A stretch of 64,000 nucleotides of DNA from Campylobacter gastrosuis (GTDB taxonomy: Bacteria; Campylobacterota; Campylobacteria; Campylobacterales; Campylobacteraceae): positions 1 through 64,000 of the forward strand of contig NZ_JANURM010000003.1 of NCBI RefSeq assembly GCF_030249845.1, in the 5' to 3' direction. Below, in pieces: positions 43,429 to 52,949 of the stretch (the stretch's first letter is position 1; each line of letters opens with the position of its first letter). Under the pieces are notes generated by a model. The model did not search any database. It was given only the letters and a program-made list of their open reading frames with translations, and had not been told where the DNA came from. Made by a program: the position numbers and the translations under genes.

Positions 43429-45124
43429 TTTTAAGGGCGAGTGGGGCGTTTTTTGGGGCGTTTTGCCTCTACTCGCTTTTGGTGTTTTTAGTTCAGGGCG
43501 TGTTTTTAACCAATCGCCTTGCCCCACTTATCTTTGCAGCCTTGCTAACCGCTATGGGGGGGGGTTACTGGGGTTATCTAAGCCTTATTTTTTAGCGTTT
43601 TTCTCGCTTTTTTGCATAGTTTTTGTGCCGTTTGGATTTTATTATTATGACTACAATTTTTACGTTTGGTTTTTAAATGCACTGCTTTTTGTGGTGAGTT
43701 TTAGTGTTTTTGTGCTGATTTTTATCTCGTATTTTGAAATTTATAGGTGGATTTTAGCACTCTTTGTGATAGCTATTAGCCTTATGCCAGCGGCTTATTT
43801 GCTCTATTTTTCATTTAGCCACAAGGTGTTTAATGCAAATGCCCTAATGGCGTTTATGCAGTCAAATTTTAGCGAGGCGCGTGAGTATTTTTTGGTAAAT
43901 GTAAATTTTCTAACTGCGTTTTTGCTAATTATTTTGGTGCTTTTTGGCGTGATTTTTCTGAAATTTACGCCACTTCTAGCGGTAAAAAATCAAACTAAAT
44001 CAAAAACTAGAATTTTAATCATCGTGCTGATTTTATCGCAGTTTTTCATCTATGAAAATGCAAATTTAAAGAGCCTTTTTATTGACGTGATAAAAAAGGA
44101 GCTTAAAATTTCAAGCCAGTATCACGCCTTTAAAGATGAGCGAATCGCAAAAATCGGCGAGATAAACGGCTCGTTTGGCGGAGTTTATCTCTTAGTCATC
44201 GGCGAGAGCGAGAATAGAAATTTTATGAGCCTTTATGGTTTTGATGAAAATACCACGCCACGCCTTGACGCCCTAAAAAACGATGAGAATTTCTTGCTTT
44301 TTAAAAACGCCTACTCAAACTACGTCCATACCACGGCGGTTTTAAAACAAGCTCTAACGGCGCTAAATCAATACAACAAGCTTGACTTTAAGCTCTCGCC
44401 TTCAATAATTGAGGTGGCAAATAGGGCTGGTTTTAATACCGCTTGGCTTTCAAATCAGGCAAAATTTGGCTTTTTTGGTGCGCCAAATTCTATGTTGGCC
44501 CTGCCGTCAAAATTCTCATTTTACACTAGCCTTGATGATAGCCAAGTCGGATTTGATGGGGTTTTGCTTGAAAATTTAAGGGCGTTAGAAATTTCAGAAA
44601 ATATGCTAATCGTGCTTCATTTAATGGGTAGCCACACCGATTATAAAAAGCGATACCCAAGCGAATTTACTAAATTTGGGGGTAGCGATGATTTAGCACA
44701 CTACAAAAACAGCGTGTTTTACAATGATTTTGTCGTGAGCGAGATTTTAAAAATTGCAAAAAATCTGCCAAATTTTAAGGCGCTCGTGTATTTAAGCGAC
44801 CACGGCGAGGTCGTTGGGGTAGGGCACGATGCGGCAAGATATGATTTTGAGATGACAAAAATTCCGCTTTTTATCTATTTTAGCGATGAGTTTAGGCGTG
44901 AGTTTGGCGGATTTGAAATTTTAAAACAAAACGTAAATGAAATTTGGAGTAATGACTTGCTGTTTAATTTAATGAGTGCTTTAATGGGCGTTAAAAGCGC
45001 ACTTTACGAGCCAGAAAACGACATCACAGGTCCGTTTTATGATAAAAATGTGAGCCGTTTTTTGACACTTCACGGAGCTAAAAAAATAGCTAACGAGCTT
45101 GGTTTAAAGGGCGATTTTCGTTAA
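43425..45124 (+). CDS. Phase-variable phosphoethanolamine transferase (EptA-like), OFF frame here
   Basis: ATG 43425 overlaps the pyk stop and opens MILRASGAFFGAFCLYSLLV, then reaches a run of nine G (43556-43564) and stops at TAG near 43596. The long downstream frame (from about 43565) is offset and encodes the rest: several membrane helices and a periplasmic sulfatase-fold domain with VIGESENRNFMSLYGFDEN, the Thr region YVHTTAVLKQAL and SDHGEVVGVGHDA. With G7 or G10 the frames join into 566 residues. The family adds phosphoethanolamine to lipid A or other surface targets. The TTG at 43463 is a poor alternative start. Confidence 0.85.
43556..43564. repeat. Poly-G tract (G9), slipped-strand phase switch
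   Basis: Nine consecutive G within codons 44-47 of the transferase gene. Campylobacter poly-G tracts of this length change by one unit at high frequency. G7 and G10 restore the full frame; G8 and G9 do not. Confidence 0.9.
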
Positions 45125-45638
45125 AGCTTTTATAAATTTTAACGCCAAGAAAAACGATAGATGCGAGTATTGCAATGTGCTTAAATGGCAGGAATTTTAG
45201 CCCACTTTTTTTGATGATTTTTAGGGCTAGATTTTTAATCATTTGCGTGTGATTTTTGCTAATTTCGCCGATGATTTTGTCTTTTAGCTTTGTGGCTAAA
45301 ATTATGGCAAGGCGTTTTAAATGCGGTTTTAAACTATTTTGTTTTTTATAAGCATTATTAATAAAATCGCAAAAATTTTTATAACCATTATTATTTTTAC
45401 ACAGGTTTTTACCAAAATTTGTAATCTCATAAACCCCACGACCGACCTTTAAAATGGGGCGTTTTTTAGCTGGTAAAGATAGAATTTCAGGGCTGTTTGA
45501 AATGGCATTTATTAGCAAATCAGCCCTATTTTGGGGCAAATTTGCATTTTGCTTTAAAAATGTGCTTATATCTTTTCGTGTGGCTTTTTCTTTTTTATTT
45601 AGAAAATTTAGCATTAAAAATAGATTTTTTGTATCCAT
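45090..45638 (-). CDS. Hypothetical protein with C-terminal membrane segment (182 aa)
   Basis: 182 residues. The N-terminal 80 look like a winged helix (LNFLNKKEKATRKDISTFLK, then ILKVGRGVYEITNFG). The middle is basic and helical, and the C-terminus has one hydrophobic helix (FKHIAILASIVFLGVKIY). It is convergent with the transferase and overlaps its end by 35 bases. I do not recognise the family. A membrane-linked DNA-binding protein is one reading of the layout. Confidence 0.6.
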   Translation of the reverse strand: MDTKNLFLMLNFLNKKEKATRKDISTFLKQNANLPQNRADLLINAISNSPEILSLPAKKRPILKVGRGVYEITNFGKNLCKNNNGYKNFCDFINNAYKKQNSLKPHLKRLAIILATKLKDKIIGEISKNHTQMIKNLALKIIKKSGLKFLPFKHIAILASIVFLGVKIYKSFNENRPLNQAR

Positions 45639-45698
45639 ATAACTCTCTTTGTTTTTTGAGAATTATATTTAAAATTATGTTAAATCAAGCTTTGAAAA

Positions 45699-46313
45699 TC
45701 AGTCTGAAATTTCTGCTTTTATCTTGTGATAAAGGCTTAAAATTTCATCTTTTTTGATGATGAAGCTGTTTTTGTTTGCGATTAAGTGAGCTGAGCTTTG
45801 CATTATAGTTTCTGCCACTTTTAGCCCATTTTGACGCATTGTCGTGCCGGTTTCAACGACATCAACGATAGCATCAGCAAGCCCTACAAGCGGAGCTAAC
45901 TCAATTGAGCCGTAAAGTTTGATGATTTTTAGGGCGATTGCCTTTTGAAAGAAGTAGTTTTTTGAGATATTTGGCATTTTTGTAGCGATTTTTAGCTCTG
46001 GACGCGCGTAGTCAAGCGTGTCATCTTGCCTAATGCCAACGCAAACCTTGCATTTGCCTATCTTCATATCAAGTAGTCTTACTACATCAACCTTGTGCTC
46101 TTCAAGCACGTCAAGTCCGACCACGCCGATATCAGCAGCACCTTCGGTAACATAAGTGGGTATGTCTTGATTTCTAACCAAAAAGAAGCGAAAGTCGCCC
46201 ATATTAAGTATTAGTTTTCTATCTTCAAATTTAAAATCTAGTCCAAAAATTTTGCTAAAAATTTCAAGCGTTTCATCGGCAATTCTGCCCTTTGGTAGTG
46301 CGACTTTTATCAT
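45699..46313 (-). CDS. hisG: ATP phosphoribosyltransferase, short form
   Basis: 204 residues, the HisG-S length. Motifs: VALPKGRIADETLEIF at the start, GAADIGVVGLDVLEEH, and the PRPP loop IVDVVETGTTMRQNGL. It catalyses the first step of histidine synthesis. The C-terminal regulatory domain of the long form is absent, and short enzymes normally need the HisRS-like partner HisZ, which is not in this window. The start overlaps the coaX stop by four bases. Confidence 0.92.
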   Translation of the reverse strand: MIKVALPKGRIADETLEIFSKIFGLDFKFEDRKLILNMGDFRFFLVRNQDIPTYVTEGAADIGVVGLDVLEEHKVDVVRLLDMKIGKCKVCVGIRQDDTLDYARPELKIATKMPNISKNYFFQKAIALKIIKLYGSIELAPLVGLADAIVDVVETGTTMRQNGLKVAETIMQSSAHLIANKNSFIIKKDEILSLYHKIKAEISD

Positions 46314-46933
46314 TTTATGCCCTTTTGTTTGATTAAATTTTGCATTGAGCGAAAGGCTAGCATTCTGTCATAAACGCCGTTTTTAAAAAATCGCGACAAA
46401 AACTGCCCGTCCCCGCCGGTAAAATAGACATTTTTGTCGCTTGCGGTTTCATTTAAAAGCGTGATTATTGGTTTAATAATGCCATAACTTATCGCATCGG
46501 CGGTCTTTTGTGGTAAAAAATCAAGCGAGATTTGCGAATTTATGGGGAGTTTTAGGCGTGGCGAAATGCCCTCGTAGGCTTTTAGCATAGCTGAAATTCC
46601 GGGTAAAATGTAACCGCCAAGGTGCTTTGAGTTTTGCATTACATCAATGGTTATCGCGCTGCCAGCATCAACGACTACGCCGTTTTTTACCGAGTAACAA
46701 GAGGCTATTCTATCAATGCCAAGCCCCTGATAGCTAGTGTCAAGCGTGAAAAAATTTTCAAGGTCAATGAAAAAAATTTGCGATTTTAAGTGCGGTTTTA
46801 ACTCATCATTTACGCAGATAAAATAGACATTTTGCGTGGCTTTGTAGGCTTTAAAATCCTTAATGCTCATTGATGAAATTTTGCCGTTATCGCAAAAAGT
46901 GGCGTTTGTGTTGCCAATATCACACAAAATCAT
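46310..46933 (-). CDS. coaX: Type III pantothenate kinase
   Basis: 207 residues, slightly short for CoaX. The start MILCDIGNTNATFCDNGKI holds the phosphate-binding Asp. GLGIDRIASCY, VVDAGSAITIDVM (catalytic Asp) and GGYILPGISAMLKAY are the other family motifs. It phosphorylates pantothenate in CoA synthesis; type III enzymes are insensitive to CoA and need a monovalent cation. It overlaps both neighbours in the leftward operon. Confidence 0.92.
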   Translation of the reverse strand: MILCDIGNTNATFCDNGKISSMSIKDFKAYKATQNVYFICVNDELKPHLKSQIFFIDLENFFTLDTSYQGLGIDRIASCYSVKNGVVVDAGSAITIDVMQNSKHLGGYILPGISAMLKAYEGISPRLKLPINSQISLDFLPQKTADAISYGIIKPIITLLNETASDKNVYFTGGDGQFLSRFFKNGVYDRMLAFRSMQNLIKQKGIK

Positions 46934-47252
46934 AGCACGTCCAGCCAGTGTTTTTTAGCTCGTTTTTTGCCTTTGAGCAGATCTCTGAGCTGTAAAAAAG
47001 TGTGCGTTTTTTTATCGCTGTGTCAAAATTTTGCTCTAAAATCGCAACGATTTGATTTAGATTAATGGCGTCTTTTTTAATGAGCCTTGACTTTGCGTTT
47101 CGTATAAAAACGATCTGATAAAAGCCCTTTAAATTCACGCCAAAATAGCAATCAAGTGTGCGAATTTTAGTTATCTCATTTAAAGCCACGTGCTTTAAAT
47201 TTTTAAGCAAAATTTTCTTATTGCCAAACAGCTCAATGACTTTTTGATCCAT
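46920..47252 (-). CDS. Conserved hypothetical protein (110 aa)
   Basis: 110 residues of mixed alpha/beta type with no membrane segment. It contains CYFGVNLKGFYQIVFIRNAK and ends NELKNTGWTCYDFV. The start overlaps the stop of the lipoprotein gene by one base, and it overlaps coaX by 14 bases, so it is part of that operon. I recognise it only as the sort of short protein conserved in this neighbourhood. Function unknown. Confidence 0.6.
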   Translation of the reverse strand: MDQKVIELFGNKKILLKNLKHVALNEITKIRTLDCYFGVNLKGFYQIVFIRNAKSRLIKKDAINLNQIVAILEQNFDTAIKKRTLFYSSEICSKAKNELKNTGWTCYDFV

Positions 47253-48250
47253 TACTCAAACTTCACAAACTCATTGTCATAATAAAATTTATCGCCACTA
47301 ATGAAGCTTTTATCATCAATCTCATCGCTAAGCTCAATGATTTTTGTATTTGCTAAATTTAGGTCTGTTTGTATGATGTAGCCCGTTTTTTCAACGATAT
47401 AAAGCTTATTATTTACGACAGAAGCACCTGAAAAAATGGCGAATTTAAAGTAATTTTTGGCAAGTTCGTTTAGTTCAAGGTCGGTTTTAACCACGCCGCC
47501 GTCCTTTTTAAAGATGAAAATTTCATTGCCGTGGCGTATGAAATTTTTAATCTCGCCATCAAAATAGCTGATTTTTTGTGGATTTATCACGATTACTTTT
47601 TTTGCAGTCGCTGCTATCATATTATCATCAATCACGTCTAAATAGGTAACGTTATTAAAAAATGTTTCAGAGCTAATTACGATATCTTTTAAGATTTGCC
47701 CACTCTTTTGCACGACATAAATTCTGCCGTCAAGCGAAGGGTAGATGATGATTGAGTTTAGAAAAACTGGGGCTGCCACGCGTGAATCAATGGCAAAAAC
47801 CTCTGATGATTTATACTCCATTAAGGTTTGGGCTGAGTTTAAGTCAATAAGGTAAATGTGATTTAATGCGCTAACAGCGGCAATTAGCCCTGATTTTATA
47901 GAAGCAGCTACGATTGCCGAGCCGTATTGCTTTGAAAATACGATATTACCGCTATCATCGCTAACTTCTAAAACGCCGTCAAGGTTTGCTGATATAAAAA
48001 GTCCGTCATCTTCGCCTAAAAATTTAAAGCCCTCTTTTAGCTTTATCTTGCTGTTTTGTCCGTTTTTCGTGATGATATTGCTGTTTTTTAGCGTTACACC
48101 AGCTATGCTGACATCTGAAATTTTAGAGTCTAGCGAGTGTTTTTTGATGCTATCTTTGCTTGTGATTTCAGGCTCAAAATACTGCCTTTTTGTGTTGCAA
48201 CCGCTAAGAAATAGTGCCAAAATAATTGAAACAAGTGCGAAATTTTTCAT
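47252..48250 (-). CDS. BamB/PQQ-like beta-propeller lipoprotein
   Basis: 332 residues with a lipoprotein signal (ALVSIILALFLSGCN, Cys18). The mature part is a series of beta-blade repeats (GLFISANLDGVLEVSDDSGN, GRIYVVQKSGQILK, LYIVEKTGYIIQTDL) as in PQQ-like propellers. BamB in other Gram-negatives is a lipoprotein of the outer membrane beta-barrel assembly machine. The upstream gene encodes a YfgM-like protein, and yfgM and bamB are also adjacent in E. coli, which supports the call. Confidence 0.7.
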   Translation of the reverse strand: MKNFALVSIILALFLSGCNTKRQYFEPEITSKDSIKKHSLDSKISDVSIAGVTLKNSNIITKNGQNSKIKLKEGFKFLGEDDGLFISANLDGVLEVSDDSGNIVFSKQYGSAIVAASIKSGLIAAVSALNHIYLIDLNSAQTLMEYKSSEVFAIDSRVAAPVFLNSIIIYPSLDGRIYVVQKSGQILKDIVISSETFFNNVTYLDVIDDNMIAATAKKVIVINPQKISYFDGEIKNFIRHGNEIFIFKKDGGVVKTDLELNELAKNYFKFAIFSGASVVNNKLYIVEKTGYIIQTDLNLANTKIIELSDEIDDKSFISGDKFYYDNEFVKFE

Positions 48251-48813
48251 TTTTTATACCCTTGGTAGTGTTGTAAATTTTTTGCTAGGTTTGAAAGTGG
48301 CGAGTTTAGCGAAATTTTGGCAAACTCGGCGTTTGCTTCGGCGATTTTATTATCTTTAAGATACAAAAACGCCCTTAAAAGCGTGTCGTATTCTTTGCCA
48401 ATATCAGCACTACTTTGTCCAATACTTGCTTTAAAAATCTCTTTTATAAGCGGATCAACTGGCTCGTTTAAAAGCGATTTAACGCCGTTTATATCGCCAT
48501 TATCGGTGTATTGTTTAAATTTAAAAAGAGCGTAGATTGAGGGCTCTTTTTGCTTTAAAATTTCTAAGGCTTGCGTGTCGTTTTTATCTAGGATTAGCCT
48601 TGAATAAGCGACATTTGCAGCCTCTTTACGGCTCTCATCAACGGCGTTATTAATAAAATATCCAGCCACAGCGACCACGCCGATAATGAAGGTCGCAATT
48701 AGCGGTTTTTTGTATTTTTTAAAAAATCTTTCGCCTTTAATAATGTTTTCAATAAACTGCTCTTGGGTGTTAAGCTCGTTTTTTATGACGTTTAAATCAT
48801 CTTTTATAGCCAA
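48247..48813 (-). CDS. YfgM-like single-span membrane protein with TPR-like domain
   Basis: 188 residues. A cytoplasmic N-terminus is followed by one membrane helix (about 37-53, PLIATFIIGVVAVAGYF) and a periplasmic helical domain with TPR-like pairs (LILDKNDTQALEILKQKEPS, LRAFLYLKDNKIAEANAEF). This is the architecture of YfgM, a periplasmic chaperone linked to the SecYEG translocon. It overlaps the downstream BamB-like gene by four bases. The relation is by layout and gene order, not strong sequence identity. Confidence 0.65.
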   Translation of the reverse strand: MAIKDDLNVIKNELNTQEQFIENIIKGERFFKKYKKPLIATFIIGVVAVAGYFINNAVDESRKEAANVAYSRLILDKNDTQALEILKQKEPSIYALFKFKQYTDNGDINGVKSLLNEPVDPLIKEIFKASIGQSSADIGKEYDTLLRAFLYLKDNKIAEANAEFAKISLNSPLSNLAKNLQHYQGYKK

Positions 48814-48895
48814 AATTTGTCCTTATTTTTGAAATTTTAGGCGTAATTGTAGCATAAATAAATTTAAAACAGCACAAATTTAAAGCTTAATGTGC

Positions 48896-48901
48896 TATAA
48901 T
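48896..48901 (+). promoter_or_regulatory. Extended -10 upstream of gatC
   Basis: TGCTATAAT, with the -10 at 48896-48901, lies 32 bases before the GTG start of gatC and serves the rightward operon. Confidence 0.65.
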
Positions 48902-48933
48902 GGCAACCAAAATTTTTTCAAAAAAGGCTTTTT

Positions 48934-49221
48934 GTGAATATTGATGACACACTTCTTAATAAACTTGAAAAGCTATCATCGCTGAAAATTGGCGATGAAA
49001 AGCGTGATGAGATAAAAAAACAGCTAAGCGAGATTGTGAATTTTGTTGATGTTTTAAATGAGCTTGATTTAAGCAAGGATAAAGCAGTCGTAAATATGGC
49101 TAGCGGCGGGACTTTGCTTAGAGAAGATGTGGCAAATACAAGCCACGTAATAGATGAAATTTTAAAAAATGCACCGCTAAGAGATGGCAACTTTTTTGTA
49201 GTGCCAAAAATCATTGAGTAG
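48934..49221 (+). CDS. gatC: Aspartyl/glutamyl-tRNA amidotransferase subunit C
   Basis: 95 residues starting with GTG 48934, which has AAGG six bases upstream. It contains LNKLEKLSSLKIGDEKRDEI, IVNFVDVLNELDLS and the late LREDVANTSHVID-like loop typical of GatC. It stabilises GatAB, which converts Glu-tRNA-Gln and Asp-tRNA-Asn to the amidated forms. gatA and gatB are not in the window. It is first in the gatC-pilT-cvpA-fur-lysS-glyA run. Confidence 0.9.
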   Translation: MNIDDTLLNKLEKLSSLKIGDEKRDEIKKQLSEIVNFVDVLNELDLSKDKAVVNMASGGTLLREDVANTSHVIDEILKNAPLRDGNFFVVPKIIE

Positions 49222-49229
49222 GATAAAAA

Positions 49230-50330
49230 ATGCAAAATTTAGACAGCGTAAAGACCATAAATACGGACATTGAAACACTTTTAAAGACCGTTGTTTTTAA
49301 TAAAGCCAGCGACTTACACCTAATCTCACGAACCGAGCCACAAATTCGTATTGACGGCGTTTTAAGACCACTTGAACTTGGTGTTTTAACTGGCAAAGAT
49401 ATTGAACACCTTTGCTACGCTCTGATTACAGATACTCAAAAGAGCGAGTTAGAGACAAACAGAGAGCTTGACTTTGCGATAGAATTACCAAAAATAGGGC
49501 GTTTTAGGGGCAACTACTATTACACGATGAATGGCGATTTGGCCGCTGCGTTTCGTATAATCCCACTTGATGTGCCTTCGCTTGATGTGCTAAAAGCACC
49601 AGCCGTTTTTAAAGAGCTAATAAAGCGTGAAAAGGGGCTTATTTTGGTTACCGGACCAACTGGTAGCGGTAAATCAACAACCCTTGCGGCTATGCTAAAT
49701 GAGATAAATTTAACCGAGCGAAAGCATATTATCACGGTTGAAGACCCGGTGGAATTTGTGCATCCAAACAAAAAGGCTATCTTTTCATATAGAAATATCG
49801 GCACCGATACGCAATCATACGCAAAAGCCCTAAAATACGCACTTAGACAAGACCCTGATATTATATTAGTCGGCGAGCTTAGGGATAGAGAAACCGTTGC
49901 TACGGCGATTACGGCGGCTGAAACTGGACACCTTGTTTTTGGCACACTTCACACAAACTCAGCCATTCAAACGATAAACAGGATAGTTGATAGCTTTGAC
50001 GGCAGCGAACAGGTGCAAATAAGAAATATGTTAAGCATCTCGCTTGCGACAATCATCTCACAAAGTCTAATCCCAAAAATTGGCGGTGGCAGGACTGCAA
50101 TACACGAAATTTTCATCAATAACGCAGCCATTTCAAACCTAATCCGTGAGAATAAAATTCACCAAGTTTATTCACAAATGCAACTAAATCAGCAACAAAC
50201 CGGTATGCAAACCCAAACCCAGTCGCTCTTAAAGGCACTAAGAAGCGGACACATCACAAAAGAGAATGCCCTTAGATACTCAACAAACCAGCAAGAGTTA
50301 ATCAATCTTATAAATTCAGGTAACGTTTAA
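49230..50330 (+). CDS. pilT: PilT-family secretion/retraction ATPase
   Basis: 366 residues. Walker A LVTGPTGSGKSTTLAAML, the Asp box ITVEDPVEFVH, Walker B DIILVGELRDRETV and the His box GTLHTNSA are all present, and the N-terminal PAS-like domain starts around LLKTVVFNKASDLHLI. PilT powers retraction of type IV pili. No other pilus genes are near. In Campylobacter, type II/IV-like machinery is used for DNA uptake, so the partner may lie elsewhere. The Gln-rich C-terminus is ordinary for this group. Confidence 0.88.
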   Translation: MQNLDSVKTINTDIETLLKTVVFNKASDLHLISRTEPQIRIDGVLRPLELGVLTGKDIEHLCYALITDTQKSELETNRELDFAIELPKIGRFRGNYYYTMNGDLAAAFRIIPLDVPSLDVLKAPAVFKELIKREKGLILVTGPTGSGKSTTLAAMLNEINLTERKHIITVEDPVEFVHPNKKAIFSYRNIGTDTQSYAKALKYALRQDPDIILVGELRDRETVATAITAAETGHLVFGTLHTNSAIQTINRIVDSFDGSEQVQIRNMLSISLATIISQSLIPKIGGGRTAIHEIFINNAAISNLIRENKIHQVYSQMQLNQQQTGMQTQTQSLLKALRSGHITKENALRYSTNQQELINLINSGNV

Positions 50331-50977
50331 TGCAATTAGTTGAGTGGTTTGATATTATCATCATCGGAGCGGTCTTAATACTTGGCATAAAGGGTATTAT
50401 AAACGGACTGATAAAGGAGATTTTTGGTCTTATCGGACTTGTTGGCGGACTTGTGGTTTCAAGCCGTTTTTCGCAGGTTGCAAGTGCGTTTATAAACGAT
50501 AAAATTTACAAGATAGAAAATCAATCTTTGCTTGATTTTATCGGCTTTTTAACGCTTTGGCTTGGCTTTTGGATAGTTTGTATTTTAATAGGTAAATTCC
50601 TTTCAAAATTAGTCGGTGCAAGCGGACTTGGATTTTTAGATAGAATAGGCGGATTTATCGCTGGTAGCGGTAAAATTTTCTTGGTTTTAGCCGCTGTTTT
50701 AGCCGTGATTTCAAATACAAATTTAAACTCAAAAATAGAGCCATATTTTAAAGATAGCCACGTCTATCCAGTGCTTTTAGAGGCTGGTAAATGGATAGCA
50801 AATATGGATGTCAAGGCGATGAAAGATGACCTTTCAAATGTCGTTGATAGGACAAAAGATGAGAGCAAAAAGCTTGATAATTTAATTAAAATTGGTAACG
50901 AAATAGCAGATGAAAATTCTACAAAAAAGTCATTTAACATACAAATGAACGACAATAACGAAACTAAGGGAGAGTAA
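50330..50977 (+). CDS. cvpA: CvpA family membrane protein
   Basis: 215 residues with four membrane helices in the first 150 residues (IIIIGAVLILGIKGIINGLI, SLLDFIGFLTLWLGFWIV and a third around GFIAGSGKIFLVLAAVLAVI). A charged C-terminal tail follows. CvpA was named for colicin V production; recent work links it to envelope homeostasis. Its ATG overlaps the pilT stop and fur begins directly after its stop. Confidence 0.85.
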   Translation: MQLVEWFDIIIIGAVLILGIKGIINGLIKEIFGLIGLVGGLVVSSRFSQVASAFINDKIYKIENQSLLDFIGFLTLWLGFWIVCILIGKFLSKLVGASGLGFLDRIGGFIAGSGKIFLVLAAVLAVISNTNLNSKIEPYFKDSHVYPVLLEAGKWIANMDVKAMKDDLSNVVDRTKDESKKLDNLIKIGNEIADENSTKKSFNIQMNDNNETKGE

Positions 50978-51445
50978 ATGATAGAGAATTTAGAGTATGA
51001 TGCGATACTTGAACAATTTAAGCGAATACTGCGTGAGAACGGCTTAAAATACACAAAACAGCGAGAGGTGCTAATAAAGACGCTTTATAACAGCGATGAG
51101 CATTTTACGCCAGAGAAGCTCTACTTATACATAAAAGAGCAATATCCAGAGCTAAATGTCGGCATAGCCACCGTTTATCGCACTCTAAATTTGCTTGAAG
51201 AATCAGAGATGGTTACCTCAATTAGCTTTGGCACACAGGGTAAGAAATTTGAGCTTGCTACCAAGCCTCATCACGACCATATGATTTGCAAAAAATGCGG
51301 TCTTATCGTGGAATTTGAAGATCAAATCGTTGAGAAACGACAGCTTGGCATAGCCAAAGAGCACGGCTTTAAACTAACTGGACATATGATGCAACTTTAC
51401 GGAATTTGTGAGAGTTGTTCTAAAAACAACATAAAAGGTAGATAA
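50978..51445 (+). CDS. fur: Ferric uptake regulator
   Basis: 155 residues. The N-terminal winged helix ([30 protein letters not shown]) binds DNA, and metal sites lie in [26 protein letters not shown] and the late GICESC pair. Fur represses iron uptake when iron is bound; Campylobacter Fur can also act without metal. It starts directly after cvpA and precedes lysS by four bases, as in C. jejuni. Confidence 0.95.
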   Translation: MIENLEYDAILEQFKRILRENGLKYTKQREVLIKTLYNSDEHFTPEKLYLYIKEQYPELNVGIATVYRTLNLLEESEMVTSISFGTQGKKFELATKPHHDHMICKKCGLIVEFEDQIVEKRQLGIAKEHGFKLTGHMMQLYGICESCSKNNIKGR

Positions 51446-51449
51446 GAGA

Positions 51450-52940
51450 GTGATATTTGACAATCAATTAGAAATTCAACGCCTAGCCACAGCAAATGAG
51501 CTACGCAAAAAAGGGATAAATCCATATCCGCATTTTATTAGAAAAGATATGAGTATTGCCTATTTTAGGTCAAAATTTAACTACATAAACGAGCTTGATG
51601 ATAAAAAAGAAGATAGCATTTTAGTAGCACTAGCTGGTCGCATAAAGCTTATGCGTATCGCTGGTAAGGCGATTTTTGCCAACATTGAAGATGAGAGTGG
51701 CAATATACAAATTTATTTTAATAAAAATTCAATCGGCGATGAGTGGTTTGAAGAGGTTAAAAGAAACGTAGAAGTAGGCGATATTATTAAGGTTAGAGGT
51801 TATGCTTTTGTTACAAAAACTGGCGAATTTTCACTTCACGTAAGTGAGCTACAACTTGCTGCAAAGTCCATTTCGCCGCTACCAGAGAAGTATCACGGAC
51901 TTGTGGATATTGAGACTAGATATCGTCAAAGATACCTTGATATGATTATGAATCCAGAGGTTAAAAAGGACTTTAAAGTCCGCTCAATCGTAATTAGCAC
52001 GATAAGAAAATTTATTGAAAGCAAGGGCTTTTTAGAGGTTGAAACGCCGATGATGCACCCAATTGCTGGCGGTGCAAACGCAAGACCATTTGTTACTTTT
52101 CACAACTCGCTTGGCGTTGATAGATATTTGCGTATCGCCCCAGAGCTTTACTTAAAACGCCTTATTGTCGGTGGTTTTGAGGCGGTTTATGAGATGAATC
52201 GCTGTTTTAGAAACGAAGGTATGGACTTAACTCATAATCCAGAATTTACAAGCATTGAGTTTTACTGGGCGTATCACACTTACAGGGACTTAATGAATTT
52301 AACAGAAGAGCTATTTAATGTGCTATTAGATGAGCTTGATATGGAGAAGGTCTTTGAGTTTGACGGCTTAAAGCTTGACTTTTCAAAGCCATTTGCTAGG
52401 ATAAATTACAAAAGGGCCATTGTTGAGATTGGTGGCATTGCGCCTGATATTGTTGAGAGCAAGGATAAAATTTTAAAAAAGCTAAGCGAAGACGGCTTTG
52501 AGGCAAATGAGAAGCTTGATTTAGGGCATCTTCAAGCCGAGCTTTTTGATAACTATGTAGAGCATAAGCTGATAAATCCGACATTTATTGTAGATTTTCC
52601 GATCTCAATTAGCCCACTTTCACGTAGAAGCGATGATAATCCAGAGGTGGCTGAGCGTTTTGAGCTGTTTATTGCAGGGCGTGAGCTTGCAAATGGCTTT
52701 AACGAGCTAAATGATCCAATTGATCAATACCACCGCTTTTCAGCCCAGCTTGAAGATAAAAAGGCTGGTAATGATGAAGCCCACGAAATGGACGAGGATT
52801 ACGTTCGTGCATTAGGCTATGCTATGCCTCCAACGGCTGGCGAGGGGCTTGGCATTGATAGGCTTGTAATGTTACTTACAAATAAAAAATCAATAAGAGA
52901 TGTTATCTTATTCCCAGCGATGAGACCACTAAAAGACTAA
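51450..52940 (+). CDS. lysS: Lysyl-tRNA synthetase, class II
   Basis: 496 residues from GTG 51450. The N-terminal OB domain ([20 protein letters not shown]) binds the anticodon. The class II motifs are present: motif 2 [20 protein letters not shown] and motif 3 [15 protein letters not shown]. It charges tRNA-Lys. It lies four bases after fur and ten before glyA, an order shared with C. jejuni. Confidence 0.96.
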   Translation: MIFDNQLEIQRLATANELRKKGINPYPHFIRKDMSIAYFRSKFNYINELDDKKEDSILVALAGRIKLMRIAGKAIFANIEDESGNIQIYFNKNSIGDEWFEEVKRNVEVGDIIKVRGYAFVTKTGEFSLHVSELQLAAKSISPLPEKYHGLVDIETRYRQRYLDMIMNPEVKKDFKVRSIVISTIRKFIESKGFLEVETPMMHPIAGGANARPFVTFHNSLGVDRYLRIAPELYLKRLIVGGFEAVYEMNRCFRNEGMDLTHNPEFTSIEFYWAYHTYRDLMNLTEELFNVLLDELDMEKVFEFDGLKLDFSKPFARINYKRAIVEIGGIAPDIVESKDKILKKLSEDGFEANEKLDLGHLQAELFDNYVEHKLINPTFIVDFPISISPLSRRSDDNPEVAERFELFIAGRELANGFNELNDPIDQYHRFSAQLEDKKAGNDEAHEMDEDYVRALGYAMPPTAGEGLGIDRLVMLLTNKKSIRDVILFPAMRPLKD

Positions 52941-52949
52941 GGAGAAAAA

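Noticed and set aside
43463..45124. An intact transferase from TTG 43463
   Set aside because: No ribosome site, and the encoded N-terminus (Cys/Pro-rich) is unlike the hydrophobic start seen in the other frame before the poly-G tract.
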